From Bacteroidales bacterium UBA5382 (lineage in GTDB: Bacteria > Bacteroidota > Bacteroidia > Bacteroidales > Dysgonomonadaceae), in the NCBI GenBank assembly GCA_002409745.1, contig DHOU01000003.1, positions 1 through 64,000 of the forward strand: DNA of 64,000 nt, read 5' to 3'. Each line of letters begins with the position of its first letter. Position 1 is the first letter of the stretch. This document shows, piece after piece, positions 42,563-51,600 of the stretch. The notes below the pieces were generated by a model that did no database searches, had not been told where the DNA came from, and saw only the letters and a program-made list of their open reading frames with translations. Made by a program: the position numbers and the translations under genes.

Positions 42563-43297
42563 TCAATTAATTCTTTTCGCTTTGCGCGCAAGTTTGCGGA
42601 ACACCTCATCCATATTTTGTGCCTGAGATTGCTGCTTCAGATTATGGGGAGTATCCAGCGCATCGATGCGTCCATCGACCATGATCGATACCCGGTCGCA
42701 ATACTCCGCTTCATCCATATAGTGAGTCGTTACGAAGACAGTGATGCCCTTATAAGCCGCATCGAGGATCATCTCCCAAAATTGCCGTCGCGCGGCCGGA
42801 TCCACTCCTCCCGTAGGTTCGTCAAGAAAGACAATCTTCGGCGTATGGAAGATGGCAATCGAAAAGGCGAGCTTTTGCTTCCATCCCAACGGCAGGGAAG
42901 CCACCATCGTGTCGCGCTCCGACTCAAAATCAAGCTGTTTCAACAACCGGCGGGTGTTTTCTTTTATCTCCTTATCATTCATCCCGTAAATGCCTGCGAA
43001 GAGTCGTATGTTCTCCCACACTTTCAAATCTTCGTAAAGAGAAAACTTCTGACTCATGTACCCGATGTTGTGTTTGATTTGTTCATTCTCTTTGAAGATA
43101 TCATAACCGGCTACCGTGCCCTTGCCGGAGGTCGGATTACTAATGCCGCAGAGCATTTGGATGGCGGTTGTCTTTCCTGCGCCGTTCGCTCCCAGAAAAC
43201 CGAAGATCTCGCCTTCTTTTACGTCGAAAGATATATGATCGACCGCCGTAAAGCTGCCGAATTTCTTCGTTAATTCCGATACTTCTATTACGTTCAT
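42563..43297 (-). CDS. ABC transporter ATP-binding protein (export operon, ATPase 2)
   Basis: 244 residues: Walker A GANGAGKTT, Q-loop MSQKFSLYED, an ABC signature that is degenerate (SLPLGWKQKLAFSIAIFH in place of LSGGxxQ), Walker B KIVFLDEPTGGVDP and H-loop FVTTHYMDE. It pairs with the ATPase encoded upstream to energise the two permeases. The altered signature suggests a degenerate site in a heterodimeric pair. Confidence 0.92.
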   Translation of the reverse strand: MNVIEVSELTKKFGSFTAVDHISFDVKEGEIFGFLGANGAGKTTAIQMLCGISNPTSGKGTVAGYDIFKENEQIKHNIGYMSQKFSLYEDLKVWENIRLFAGIYGMNDKEIKENTRRLLKQLDFESERDTMVASLPLGWKQKLAFSIAIFHTPKIVFLDEPTGGVDPAARRQFWEMILDAAYKGITVFVTTHYMDEAEYCDRVSIMVDGRIDALDTPHNLKQQSQAQNMDEVFRKLARKAKRIN

Positions 43298-43343
43298 CTT
43301 ATTAATTCATAATTCATAATTCATAATCCTGCATTGTCCATTG

Positions 43344-44246
43344 CTAATTGTCTATCGTCATGTCGAGAAAAAAATCTTCCACGGTAGGCGATATGGGTTC
43401 GAGGTGTATCTGCCCGTAACCCTTCGAGGAAAGATATTGCTGAAAATCACGCTCGGAAAACCCTTCTTCTACGGCGACATGATGCGACTCGCCAAAGGCG
43501 AAGCACGACCGTACGTGGGGATAGCTCCGTATGCTTTTTAACAATCCGCGCACATTCCCTGCGTGCAGCGACCATAACGAACGCCGGTAACTCGAAATGA
43601 TTCCCTGTGGGGTGTCGATGCCCAGAAAACGTCCTTTCTGGATAAGGGCAATGCGGTCGCACAGGCTCGCCTCATCCATATAGGCGGTCGACACCAATAT
43701 GCTGATTCCCTGCTTTTTCAACTGCCGTAGCATGTCCCAAAATTCTTTGCGCGACACGGGGTCGACGCCCGTTGTGGGCTCATCCAATAACAAAACCTCG
43801 GGTTTGTGGATTAATGCGCAGCATAACGCCAGCTTCTGCTTCATTCCTCCCGACAGGCGGCCTGCACGGCGTGTTTTGAAAGGCTCTATCTGTTGGTAGA
43901 TGTCTTTTACCAGATGATAATTTTCCTCGATGGTCGTATTGAAAACCGTCGCGAACAAGTAGAGATTTTCTTCTACGGTCAAGTCCTGATAAAGCGAAAA
44001 CTTGCCCGGCATATACCCGATCATGCGGCGTATCTTTTCGTAATCTTTTACCACATCCACGCCGTTCATTAGCGCCGAACCGCTCTCGGGCAGCAAAAGG
44101 GAAGCCAGTATGCGGAACAAAGAAGTCTTGCCGGCGCCGTCGGGCCCAATAATGCCGAATATCTCCGCATCGTTCACCGAGCACGAAACACCCGCCAAGG
44201 CAACGGTGTGCCCGTAGGACTTATGTAAGTCGCGAACGTCAATCAT
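43344..44246 (-). CDS. ABC transporter ATP-binding protein (export operon, ATPase 1)
   Basis: 300 residues from ATG 44246 (MIDVRDLHKSYG), which overlaps the membrane-fusion gene stop by 8 nt; the longer frame would read through that gene's end. Walker A is GPDGAGKTS, Q-loop MPGKFSLYQD, signature LSGGMKQKLALCCALIHKP, Walker B VLLLDEPTTGVDP, and switch STAYMDE where His is replaced by Ala-Tyr. The C-terminal 70 residues form an extra regulatory domain. Resembles the N-terminal half of YbhF-like ATPases. Confidence 0.92.
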   Translation of the reverse strand: MIDVRDLHKSYGHTVALAGVSCSVNDAEIFGIIGPDGAGKTSLFRILASLLLPESGSALMNGVDVVKDYEKIRRMIGYMPGKFSLYQDLTVEENLYLFATVFNTTIEENYHLVKDIYQQIEPFKTRRAGRLSGGMKQKLALCCALIHKPEVLLLDEPTTGVDPVSRKEFWDMLRQLKKQGISILVSTAYMDEASLCDRIALIQKGRFLGIDTPQGIISSYRRSLWSLHAGNVRGLLKSIRSYPHVRSCFAFGESHHVAVEEGFSERDFQQYLSSKGYGQIHLEPISPTVEDFFLDMTIDN

Positions 44247-45156
44247 GATTGCCGGACTTGTCAAAACGGACTTCCCCATACATGCCTATTTTCAAATAAC
44301 CATCGTTTTCGACGGCTATCTTCACGGCATACACCATGTTGGCACGCTCGTCTTTCGTCTGAATGGTTTTGGGCGTAAACTCGGCCTTATCCGATATCCA
44401 CGAAACCGTTCCGTCGTAGGTTTTCATCTGTCCGTTCCCGGCATCGACACTCACGCTCACCTTGTCGTTGAGTTTGAGTTCCGACAACTGCTCGTTCGAA
44501 ATATAGGCCCGCAGAAACATGCTGTTCAGATCGGCGACCTTAAACAGTGGCGTACCGATATTGGCCAGTTCCCCGACTTCGGCGTATTTATTAAGGACGA
44601 CACCCGAAATAGGCGAACGGATAATGCATTTTTGCAATTGATCGTCCAACTGCGCGACTTGGATGTCGAGGGCCGAGCTCTGTGCCGAAATATGGTCGCT
44701 GCTCTTTTGCAAAGTCGATGTTTGCGCGGAAAGTTGCTTACGCAGTACCTCCAATTGCGAATGGATGTCGTCGAGTTGTTTACTGTTGGCGGCGTTCGCC
44801 TTGATGAGCTTTTCGGTGCGCGCTTTTTCACGTTCGAGTGTGGCGATTTGCTCTTCGATAACGGCAACTTGCGTATCGATGTTAGGGCGCTGCGCCCGTA
44901 CGCCTCGCACATTGGAGAGCAGGCTCATCTTCTGCAAGTAGAGTTGAGTGCTGTCGATGTATCCGATCGATTGTCCGGCCTCTATCGATCGCCCTTCCAC
45001 CAAATCGAAGGCTTCTATTTTTCCGGCTGCTTGCGACGAGACGATAATTTCGGTGGCTTCGAAAGCGCCGGTAGCGTCGAACCGGTTGTTGCCTCCGGAG
45101 CAAGATGCAAAGGCTATCAGTACGATAGCGGAAAAGAGTTTATTATTCGAGTTCAT
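44239..45156 (-). CDS. HlyD-family membrane-fusion lipoprotein
   Basis: 305 residues with a lipobox (VLIAFASC, Cys19), so probably lipid-anchored instead of spanning the membrane. The order is a biotinyl-lipoyl half (ATEIIVSSQAAGKIEAFDLV), a long coiled coil (about residues 85-170, IEEQIATLEREKARTEKLIK), the second lipoyl half (CIIRSPISGVVLNKYAEVGE) and a beta-barrel domain (LNDKVSVSVDAGNG). Similar to YbhG/YhiI-type adaptors that link ABC-2 exporters to TolC. Coupled by an 8-nt overlap to the ATPase gene. Confidence 0.9.
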   Translation of the reverse strand: MNSNNKLFSAIVLIAFASCSGGNNRFDATGAFEATEIIVSSQAAGKIEAFDLVEGRSIEAGQSIGYIDSTQLYLQKMSLLSNVRGVRAQRPNIDTQVAVIEEQIATLEREKARTEKLIKANAANSKQLDDIHSQLEVLRKQLSAQTSTLQKSSDHISAQSSALDIQVAQLDDQLQKCIIRSPISGVVLNKYAEVGELANIGTPLFKVADLNSMFLRAYISNEQLSELKLNDKVSVSVDAGNGQMKTYDGTVSWISDKAEFTPKTIQTKDERANMVYAVKIAVENDGYLKIGMYGEVRFDKSGNHD

Positions 45157-45193
45157 TATGAATTGCTTATTACTAATTTTGCATTGTCAATTA

Positions 45194-46468
45194 TTAATTG
45201 TCGATCGTCCATTTCAATTGGTAGATCGCCGCCAGATGCTGTATTTCGTGCAACGCCATCGATTGCCGAGCTGCTTTCAAGGCATTGATCTCTTCGATTA
45301 AGTCCGAGACAGTCATCGTACCGTTTTCCACCTTCACCTCGGCAGCCTCCTTTATCTGCCGGCGCAAGCGGATGATTTCCTCGTCATCCTGCATCGTACG
45401 ACGGTATGTCTCTATTTCGTTTTGCTGTAAAGGAATCTGAGTATTCAAATTGTAAAGAAAGGTCTCGCGTTGAGCGGCAACCGATTGTTTTTGCCAATCG
45501 ATGCTTTTCTTTTCGTTTTTGTACGTGTACAAATTCCCCAAGTTCCACGATAAGGTGACTCCTCCCACAAAAAGAGGGGCGAATTTCTTTTCGAACAGGG
45601 TGAGTCCGGGCTTGCCGTAACCAGCCTGAGCAAACGCCGCAATCACGGGCATGTTCTTCGCCTGCAGGAGGCTCTGTTGCGATTGAAGAAGTAATTCCTG
45701 CGCCTCAAAGATATTCAGCTCGGGACGGCGGACACCAGGCGATAAAGGCAAATCGGGTGGGGCAGGTTTCGCTAACGACGTATCTGCAGAGACTTTGCGG
45801 CCAATCAATACCGATAGCACTTTGCGATATGCATCGATGGCCGACTCCATTTGAATCCGCTGCTGACGCGCTTTCAATTGCTCCACTTTGATGGCGTTCA
45901 AGTCGGTGCTATTGGCAACCCCGTTGGCGATGTAGCTCTCCACTTTGTCGTAATTGCGTTGCAGCTCTTCATCCAGAATATCCTGTTGAGCCAACTGTTC
46001 CTGTAGTAACAAAATACCGAAAAACACATTATTCACGCGTTCTCCCAGGGCGTACACCTCGCTTTGCAGCTTTTGCTTTTCGAGCCCGGCGTTGGCTCTT
46101 ACCTGCTCTTTTTGCGCTGCTATCCGGCCGCCGTCCCAAATCAACTGGCTCACATCTGCCGTCACCTGATACTGGTCTTTATCGGGCGACGGAATGTCGA
46201 TGCCCGGGATATCAATGGGAATTTTTACCACATCCGACTGGTATGCGGCTTTGGCATTGAGCGACACTTGCGGCAGCCAGGCCGTGTTGGCATTGGCCAG
46301 CGTAAAGCTTTTCGTGTGTTCGATGACTTCCATTTGCGCAATGGCGGGGTAATGTTCTTCGGCCAACTGGCGGCACTCATCGAGCGTCAAGGTATGCACT
46401 TGCGCTTGGGCAGGCAGCAGAAAAGCGAAAAGGCCCATCATGCCGGCCATAAAGTAATTCAGGTTCAT
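45194..46468 (-). CDS. TolC-family outer-membrane efflux protein
   Basis: 424 residues from ATG 46468 (MNLNYFMAGM), which overlaps the tetR stop by 4 nt; the longer frame lies inside tetR. It has a signal peptide (MGLFAFLLPAQAQ), then the two OEP repeats with long amphipathic helices (LDECRQLAEEHYPAIAQME at the start, EEIIRLRRQIKEAAEVKVEN in the second half). It forms the outer-membrane exit duct for the ABC-2/HlyD system encoded downstream. Confidence 0.92.
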   Translation of the reverse strand: MNLNYFMAGMMGLFAFLLPAQAQVHTLTLDECRQLAEEHYPAIAQMEVIEHTKSFTLANANTAWLPQVSLNAKAAYQSDVVKIPIDIPGIDIPSPDKDQYQVTADVSQLIWDGGRIAAQKEQVRANAGLEKQKLQSEVYALGERVNNVFFGILLLQEQLAQQDILDEELQRNYDKVESYIANGVANSTDLNAIKVEQLKARQQRIQMESAIDAYRKVLSVLIGRKVSADTSLAKPAPPDLPLSPGVRRPELNIFEAQELLLQSQQSLLQAKNMPVIAAFAQAGYGKPGLTLFEKKFAPLFVGGVTLSWNLGNLYTYKNEKKSIDWQKQSVAAQRETFLYNLNTQIPLQQNEIETYRRTMQDDEEIIRLRRQIKEAAEVKVENGTMTVSDLIEEINALKAARQSMALHEIQHLAAIYQLKWTIDN

Positions 46469-47064
46469 ACGGTTTTCTTTTTTAACGATTGAATGATCCA
46501 TCCCTGTATTTTTTCTTTTCGTGAAAGCACGAACTCTTCAAATTCCTCTTCTTTAAACATTCCTGCTGAGACGAACAATGCTTTTGAAACGAAAGGGAAA
46601 ATTATCAGGCTCAGGACGTTCATGATGAAATCGGCAGGCGTAATATCTATCGCCGCTTCGTCGAGCTGCTTCTGTATGACCGGCAGTGCCGATAGCCGTG
46701 CAATCTTTAGAAGAGGCGCCAACATATTTTGGTTCGTCCTCATTTCGTTCAACACAAATAAAGCCAGATCCCCGTTCTCAAGAAGCAGAGTGGTATAAGT
46801 GTTGACGAGCAATGTCATTTTTTCTTTCAACTCGATGCTCTCATCGGCCAACAGCGGATTCAGGGAACCAAATAGTTGCTCGATCTTTTGCTTGATCACC
46901 ATTTTAAACAAATTTTCCTTGCTGCGGAAATAATAGTTGATAAGCGCCAAATTGGTGTAGGACTCCTGACTGATGTCGCGCAACCGGGTAGCCGCATACC
47001 CCTTCTCTGAAAATAAACGCGAGGCGGCCTGAATAATTTTTTGCTCGGTAGATAATGGTTCCAT
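46465..47064 (-). CDS. TetR-family transcriptional regulator of the export operon
   Basis: 199 residues. The N-terminal HTH (IIQAASRLFSEKGYAATRLR, then DISQESYTNLALINYYFRSK) is typical of TetR/AcrR proteins, followed by a helical ligand-binding domain with hydrophobic segments (ALFVLNEMRTNQNMLAPLL). It is the first gene of the operon and overlaps tolC by 4 nt, so it almost certainly controls its own operon. A palindromic candidate operator overlaps the -33 region of the promoter. The inducer is unknown. Confidence 0.92.
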   Translation of the reverse strand: MEPLSTEQKIIQAASRLFSEKGYAATRLRDISQESYTNLALINYYFRSKENLFKMVIKQKIEQLFGSLNPLLADESIELKEKMTLLVNTYTTLLLENGDLALFVLNEMRTNQNMLAPLLKIARLSALPVIQKQLDEAAIDITPADFIMNVLSLIIFPFVSKALFVSAGMFKEEEFEEFVLSRKEKIQGWIIQSLKKKTV

Positions 47065-47086
47065 TTCTTTTTACATGTTTCGCCGG

Positions 47087-47117
47087 CAAAGATAAATCGC
47101 TTTTCTGTTTTAAACAA
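47087..47117 (-). promoter_or_regulatory. Promoter of the tetR-export operon
   Basis: Minus strand TTG (47117-47115), 20-bp spacer, TATCTTTG (47094-47087), a full Bacteroidota promoter match about 22 nt before the tetR ATG. Confidence 0.55.
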
Positions 47118-47126
47118 GTGTTTTAA
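47110..47126. promoter_or_regulatory. Candidate TetR operator
   Basis: TTAAACAAGTGTTTTAA is an imperfect palindrome (TTAAA/TTTAA arms) of 17 bp that overlaps the -33 element of the tetR promoter, the right place for autorepression. Confidence 0.35.
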
Positions 47127-47372
47127 TTTTATGTCCTGTTTTTTAAGATACTTTATTCCTTTACTGTTTCACACCTTTTTCCATCATAAATCGCGTAAAA
47201 ACACGATCTTTATGCCCGTCAAGTCCACATGTTTTCATTCTGTTTTCTTTTTGAAGTGAATAAAAAGCAAGATATGAAAAAGGACTTGACTTTCTTCAAT
47301 ATACGCACTAAATTATGCGATGCATCACTCCTACATTTTTATGTATCTGTGTGATAATTCATTTTTATCATG

Positions 47373-47380
47373 TATATTTG
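47373..47380 (+). promoter_or_regulatory. Candidate -7 box of the DUF4382-like lipoprotein gene
   Basis: TATATTTG matches TAnnTTTG 20 nt before the ATG at 47401. No good -33 TTG at the usual distance. The stretch from 47127 to 47372 shows nothing else I can name. Confidence 0.4.
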
Positions 47381-47400
47381 CATCGTTAAGAACAAAAACG

Positions 47401-48198
47401 ATGATGAAAAAAATCCTGCCCCTTCTTTTAGTAATAGGTATATGGAGTTGCTCGAATAACGATCCGAGCGAAAATGCGGCACGGTTGCGCATAAAACTCA
47501 CCGATGCGCCGTCTCTCACGTTGAAAGGATTGCAAATTGAAATCGATTCGATCGAAGTGTCGTTGTACGATACGGGAGACGATTGGGTAGCGCTCGATTA
47601 TGGCGGCGGAACATATAATATGTTACCGTTAAGCAACGGGAACACCCAACAAATCTCCGACCAGTATTTTCCGGCCGACGGCATCATTCAACGCATAAAA
47701 TTACTGTTTGGCGATGGAAATAAACTGCAAACGACCGAGGGGGATAAAGAGTTGATTCTCGCCGAAGAGAATCGAGAAGTGATTATCGAGGGGGTGAATG
47801 CGGCATTGTATTCGCATGTGGTTTGCAACATTGTGATCGATATCAATGCCTTGATTTCGGTGACGGAATCCAACGGCAACTATTACCTGAATCCGGTCAT
47901 GCGGGCTTTTGACGAGGCGTTCACCGGATCATTGCGCGGATATGTTTCCCCGGCCATGGCAAATGCGACTGCCTTGATAGCCAGTGAAGGAGATACGCTT
48001 ATTTCACTGCCCGAACCGGACGGGAAGTTTATGTTTCTCGGTTTGAAGGAAGGTCCTTGGAAAATATTTTTGGTTTCGCCCCCTGATTCGGGCTATGTGG
48101 ATACTGTTTTTGTCGACACGGTGAAAATGGGTAAGATACGCGATATTGTGCCGAAGCCCATTGTGCTGAAGAAACGAACGGAAGACGCGCAGAAATGA
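47401..48198 (+). CDS. DUF4382-type lipoprotein
   Basis: 265 residues from ATG 47401 (MMKKILPLLLVIGIWSC, lipid Cys17). Upstream in-frame codons precede the promoter box. Residues 28-165 (ARLRIKLTDAPSLTLKGLQI, then EIDSIEVSL, QRIKLLFGDGNKLQT, VVCNIVIDINALISV) match the DUF4382 beta-sandwich found in surface or periplasmic lipoproteins. A short C-terminal beta domain (GSLRGYVSPAMANATALIAS) looks like a carboxypeptidase-regulatory-like repeat. It stands alone with its own promoter. Role unknown. Confidence 0.8.
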   Translation: MMKKILPLLLVIGIWSCSNNDPSENAARLRIKLTDAPSLTLKGLQIEIDSIEVSLYDTGDDWVALDYGGGTYNMLPLSNGNTQQISDQYFPADGIIQRIKLLFGDGNKLQTTEGDKELILAEENREVIIEGVNAALYSHVVCNIVIDINALISVTESNGNYYLNPVMRAFDEAFTGSLRGYVSPAMANATALIASEGDTLISLPEPDGKFMFLGLKEGPWKIFLVSPPDSGYVDTVFVDTVKMGKIRDIVPKPIVLKKRTEDAQK

Positions 48199-48276
48199 CG
48201 GGGCGGGGACAAGCATCGTCCATTGTCGAAGATGCGGCACAAAAAGTCGCACGCGGCATGCCCTAACTTCCATCGA

Positions 48277-48655
48277 CAGCGTATAAAGTCAGTCACGGGG
48301 CGTATAAAGTCATCCTCGCAGCGGACAAAGTCACTCCTACAGCGTGCAAATTCGCTCATGAAGCGTAAAAATTCACTCGCGCAGCGCACAAATTCGCTCT
48401 CACAGCGTAAAAAGTTGCTCGTACCGGCACATGAAGTCATTCGCGCAGCGGATAAAGTCGTTCTTGCAGCGTAAAAAGTGAGTCTGACATGACAAGATGT
48501 CAATCTCGCACGATACGAACTCAAGCCGACAGACCATAATGTTTATCTCGCTTAATATATTCTTTATCTGACAGGCTATTTTGTCAATCTGACGGGCTAT
48601 TTTGTTAATCTGACATCCTCTTTTCACGATCTGACGGTCAATAGGGTCGCCTTTT
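48277..48655 (+). repeat. Array of about eighteen degenerate 21-bp repeats (array 3)
   Basis: Units start every 21 bp from 48277 to 48635, with a single extra base in the unit at 48424. The left half follows CAGCGTAAAAAGTCACTC and the right half CAGGCTATTTTGTCAATCTGA. It fills the 499-bp gap between convergent genes (stops at 48198 and 48698). All six frames carry stretches of seven-residue repeats (for example FVRCASE on the minus strand), expected of any stop-free 21-bp repeat. No start signal, so I treat it as non-coding. Confidence 0.82.
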
Positions 48656-48697
48656 AGGTTGTGAAGAGGGCTTGGATCAAGGCGTATCAAGTTTCCG

Positions 48698-51600
48698 CTA
48701 CTCCGTTTTGATTCTCCTTAAATATTCCGACGGCGGCATCCCGAACTCTTCTTTAAAACATTGCCTGAAATACACCGGACTGCTGATGCCTACGCGGAAA
48801 GCGATCTCCGAAATGGTGTACTTGCCCGTTAAAAGGAGTTCTTCGGCATGCTTCATCCTTATTTTACGGATAAATTCGTTCGTCGATATGCCGGTAAGAC
48901 CTTTTATTTTTCGGTAAAGGGTAGAACTGCTCATGAATAATTTATCGGAAAGATAACCGATATCGATTTTTTCATCCTCGAGGTTGTTTTCAATTAATTG
49001 AGTAAGGCTCCGGATAAACTCGTTGTCGATTTGATTAATCGAATCTTTAAGCATATCGCTTTTGCTGTTTAATTTTAAATTGAATTTAATTTGATCCGCC
49101 AACTTCTTCCGGATATCCAGCAAATTATTGATGCGGCTGCGCAATAGGGTCGCACTAAATGGTTTGGTAAGATAGGAATCGGCCCCCGACAGATAACCTT
49201 CTTCCTTATCATCAATAGAGGTTTTAGCCGTAAGCAGAATTACCGGTATATGGCTTGTGCGTATATCTTCTTTCACTATCTTGCAAAAAGTTATGCCGTC
49301 CATGCCGGGCATCATAATGTCGCTCACTATAATATCGGGAATATGGGCAAAAGCGGCCTTGCACCCCTCGTCCCCTTCGGCGGCGGTAATTACGTCGAAG
49401 CCATCGGAAAAAGAATCCGAAATATAATCGCGTATATCTGTATTATCTTCTACCACCAATAAGATAGGCCTTCCGTTAGCCGTTATATCGGGAAGCGTTT
49501 CCTGCTGCTCGATTTCCTTTGTATCGTTTCCCTCACTATGTAAAGCCGAGGGATAATAATTGTGTGTAAGCAACGAAAAGTAAAAACTGCTTCCCTTGTC
49601 GAGTTCGCTTTCTACCCGTATTTCCCCCTCGTGCAATAGAGCTAAATTCTTTACTAAAGCCAAACCTATTCCGGTACCGGAAGCCTGTTTCCCGTTTTTT
49701 ATTTGATAATAACGTTCAAAGATATGTTCTTGCTCTTCTTTAGGAATACCGTAACCGGTATCGGTGACCTTTATTTCCGTATAGGGTACATCCTCCTTTT
49801 GAGTAGTATATAAAGAGAGTATTATCCGGCCCTTATCGGTATATTTGATTGCATTGGATATCAGGTTGTCCAAGATGGTATTTACCACTTCCTTGTCAAA
49901 ATACAAAGGCATATTTTCATTTTCCAGATCAATGGAAATATCCACGGATGGTTTCGGGTTGAGTTCTTGATATTTCAGCCCTATTTCGGTTACCAGTTCG
50001 GAAATGTTTCCTTTGCTCACACAGAGTTTTTTGTTTTGAGTTTCTGTTTTTCGAAACTCCAGCAATTGGTTGATCAGATTAAGAAGGCGCAAGGCGTTTT
50101 GCCTTACTACGGAAATCTTTTGATGTTGCTTCGGTAAAAGGCCCGGATCCTTTTGCAAATCTTCCAAGGGGCCTAAAATCAATGTCAATGGAGTACGGAG
50201 TTCGTGGGTGATATTCGTATAAAATCGCAAGCGTTCGCTATTGAGTTCCTGTTCGTGTTCATGATTTTTCTTTTCCAATTCGTACGAGCTTTGTATGTCT
50301 ATCCTTTTCTTATAGGCATATAAAATAGCAAATACCATGGACGCGGCTATAATAAAATAAAACGCTTTAGCCCACCATGAGAGCCATATGGGAGGTTGTA
50401 TATGAATGGACAGGGTATAGATGTCATTCGACGGTGTCTGGTTTTTCATCCGTGCGCTCACTTCGAATCGGTACCGGCCGGGAGGAATGTTGCGGAACGT
50501 GACGTTGTTGTCTTCAACGGTATGCCATCCGTCATCTATCCCTTTCAGCCGGTAAGCATAATCCACTTGATCGGCCAACGAGTAGTCCTGGACATTAAAG
50601 AATATGCTGAATGTATTTTGCTTATGGGTAAGTTCTATGTCTTTATTTTGATCATTAAAATAATTGATCGATTTCCTTTCGTTTTCGGCCGTCGAAGCTT
50701 CGTAAATTTTCATCTCGGTAATGATGACCGGAGGCACTTCCTGTCGGCGCAGTACCGTGAACGGTTCGAAAAAGTAGGTCCCGTTGATGGATCCGAAGTA
50801 AATGACATCTTTATTGTTATCTTTCACAACGGCGCTCGAAAAACTTCTCAAAGGAATTCGCCCGAAATGATTATAACTTTGAAAACGTGACGATTCTTCC
50901 TCGTAGCACGATATGCCGGCGTTGGTACTGAACCATATATTGCCGTCCCTGTCCTCCGTTATGGCGCGGATATAAACATTTGACAGTCCCTCTTCGCGGC
51001 CATATGCGCGGTACCCGGTGGAATCCGGTTCGGTAAAACAGACCAATCCCTCTCCGGTAGCCACCCAAACACGTCCGTGCGAATCGGCGAAGAGATAATT
51101 GATTGTATTGGAACAGAAACCGGTATGTTCATTATAGGAGCGAATAAGTTCCATTTCGGGAGTATAAACCGCTAATCCTCCGCCGAAAGTGCCTACCCAT
51201 ATACGTCCTTGGCGGTCTTCTACGAGGCTTCGAACCAAATTTTCCGGCAACCGGGCGTTTTGTTTATTGTAGTGCCTGATCTGATGACGGCTTACGGGGT
51301 CGAAGACATAGATACCCGTATTCGTTCCCACCCATATATTTGCATGGCTGTCTTCATAAAAACAACGGATGTCCGAGTCGTTTTTTCCATCCAGCAAAAC
51401 GGGAGTGATTTTCTTCGTCTTATGGTTGTAATGATTGATTCCTTTGACAAATGTTCCGATCCAAATATTGTCCTGAGAATCTTTTAATAAAGCTTGCACG
51501 GTATTTTGCGATAAATCGTTCGATTCTTTTGAATAGACTTTTATGCGTTTGCCGTTATCGAATACATTGATCCCCCCTCCGTCAGTCCCGATCCATAATC

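Noticed and set aside
40191-47064. The ABC/HlyD/TolC operon as exporter of the double-glycine-leader protein
   Set aside because: The ATPases are soluble ABC-2 type subunits without a C39 peptidase domain, and the operon is TetR-controlled and about 36 kb away. It fits small-molecule efflux better.
8022-48655. 21-bp arrays as CRISPR arrays
   Set aside because: There is no alternation of constant repeat and variable spacer, units are 21 bp head to tail, and no cas gene is present.
28376-48690. Open frames in 21-bp arrays 2 and 3 as real repeat proteins
   Set aside because: They run on both strands and in several frames with no start signals, as expected from any stop-free 21-bp repeat. Kept as repeats, not genes.
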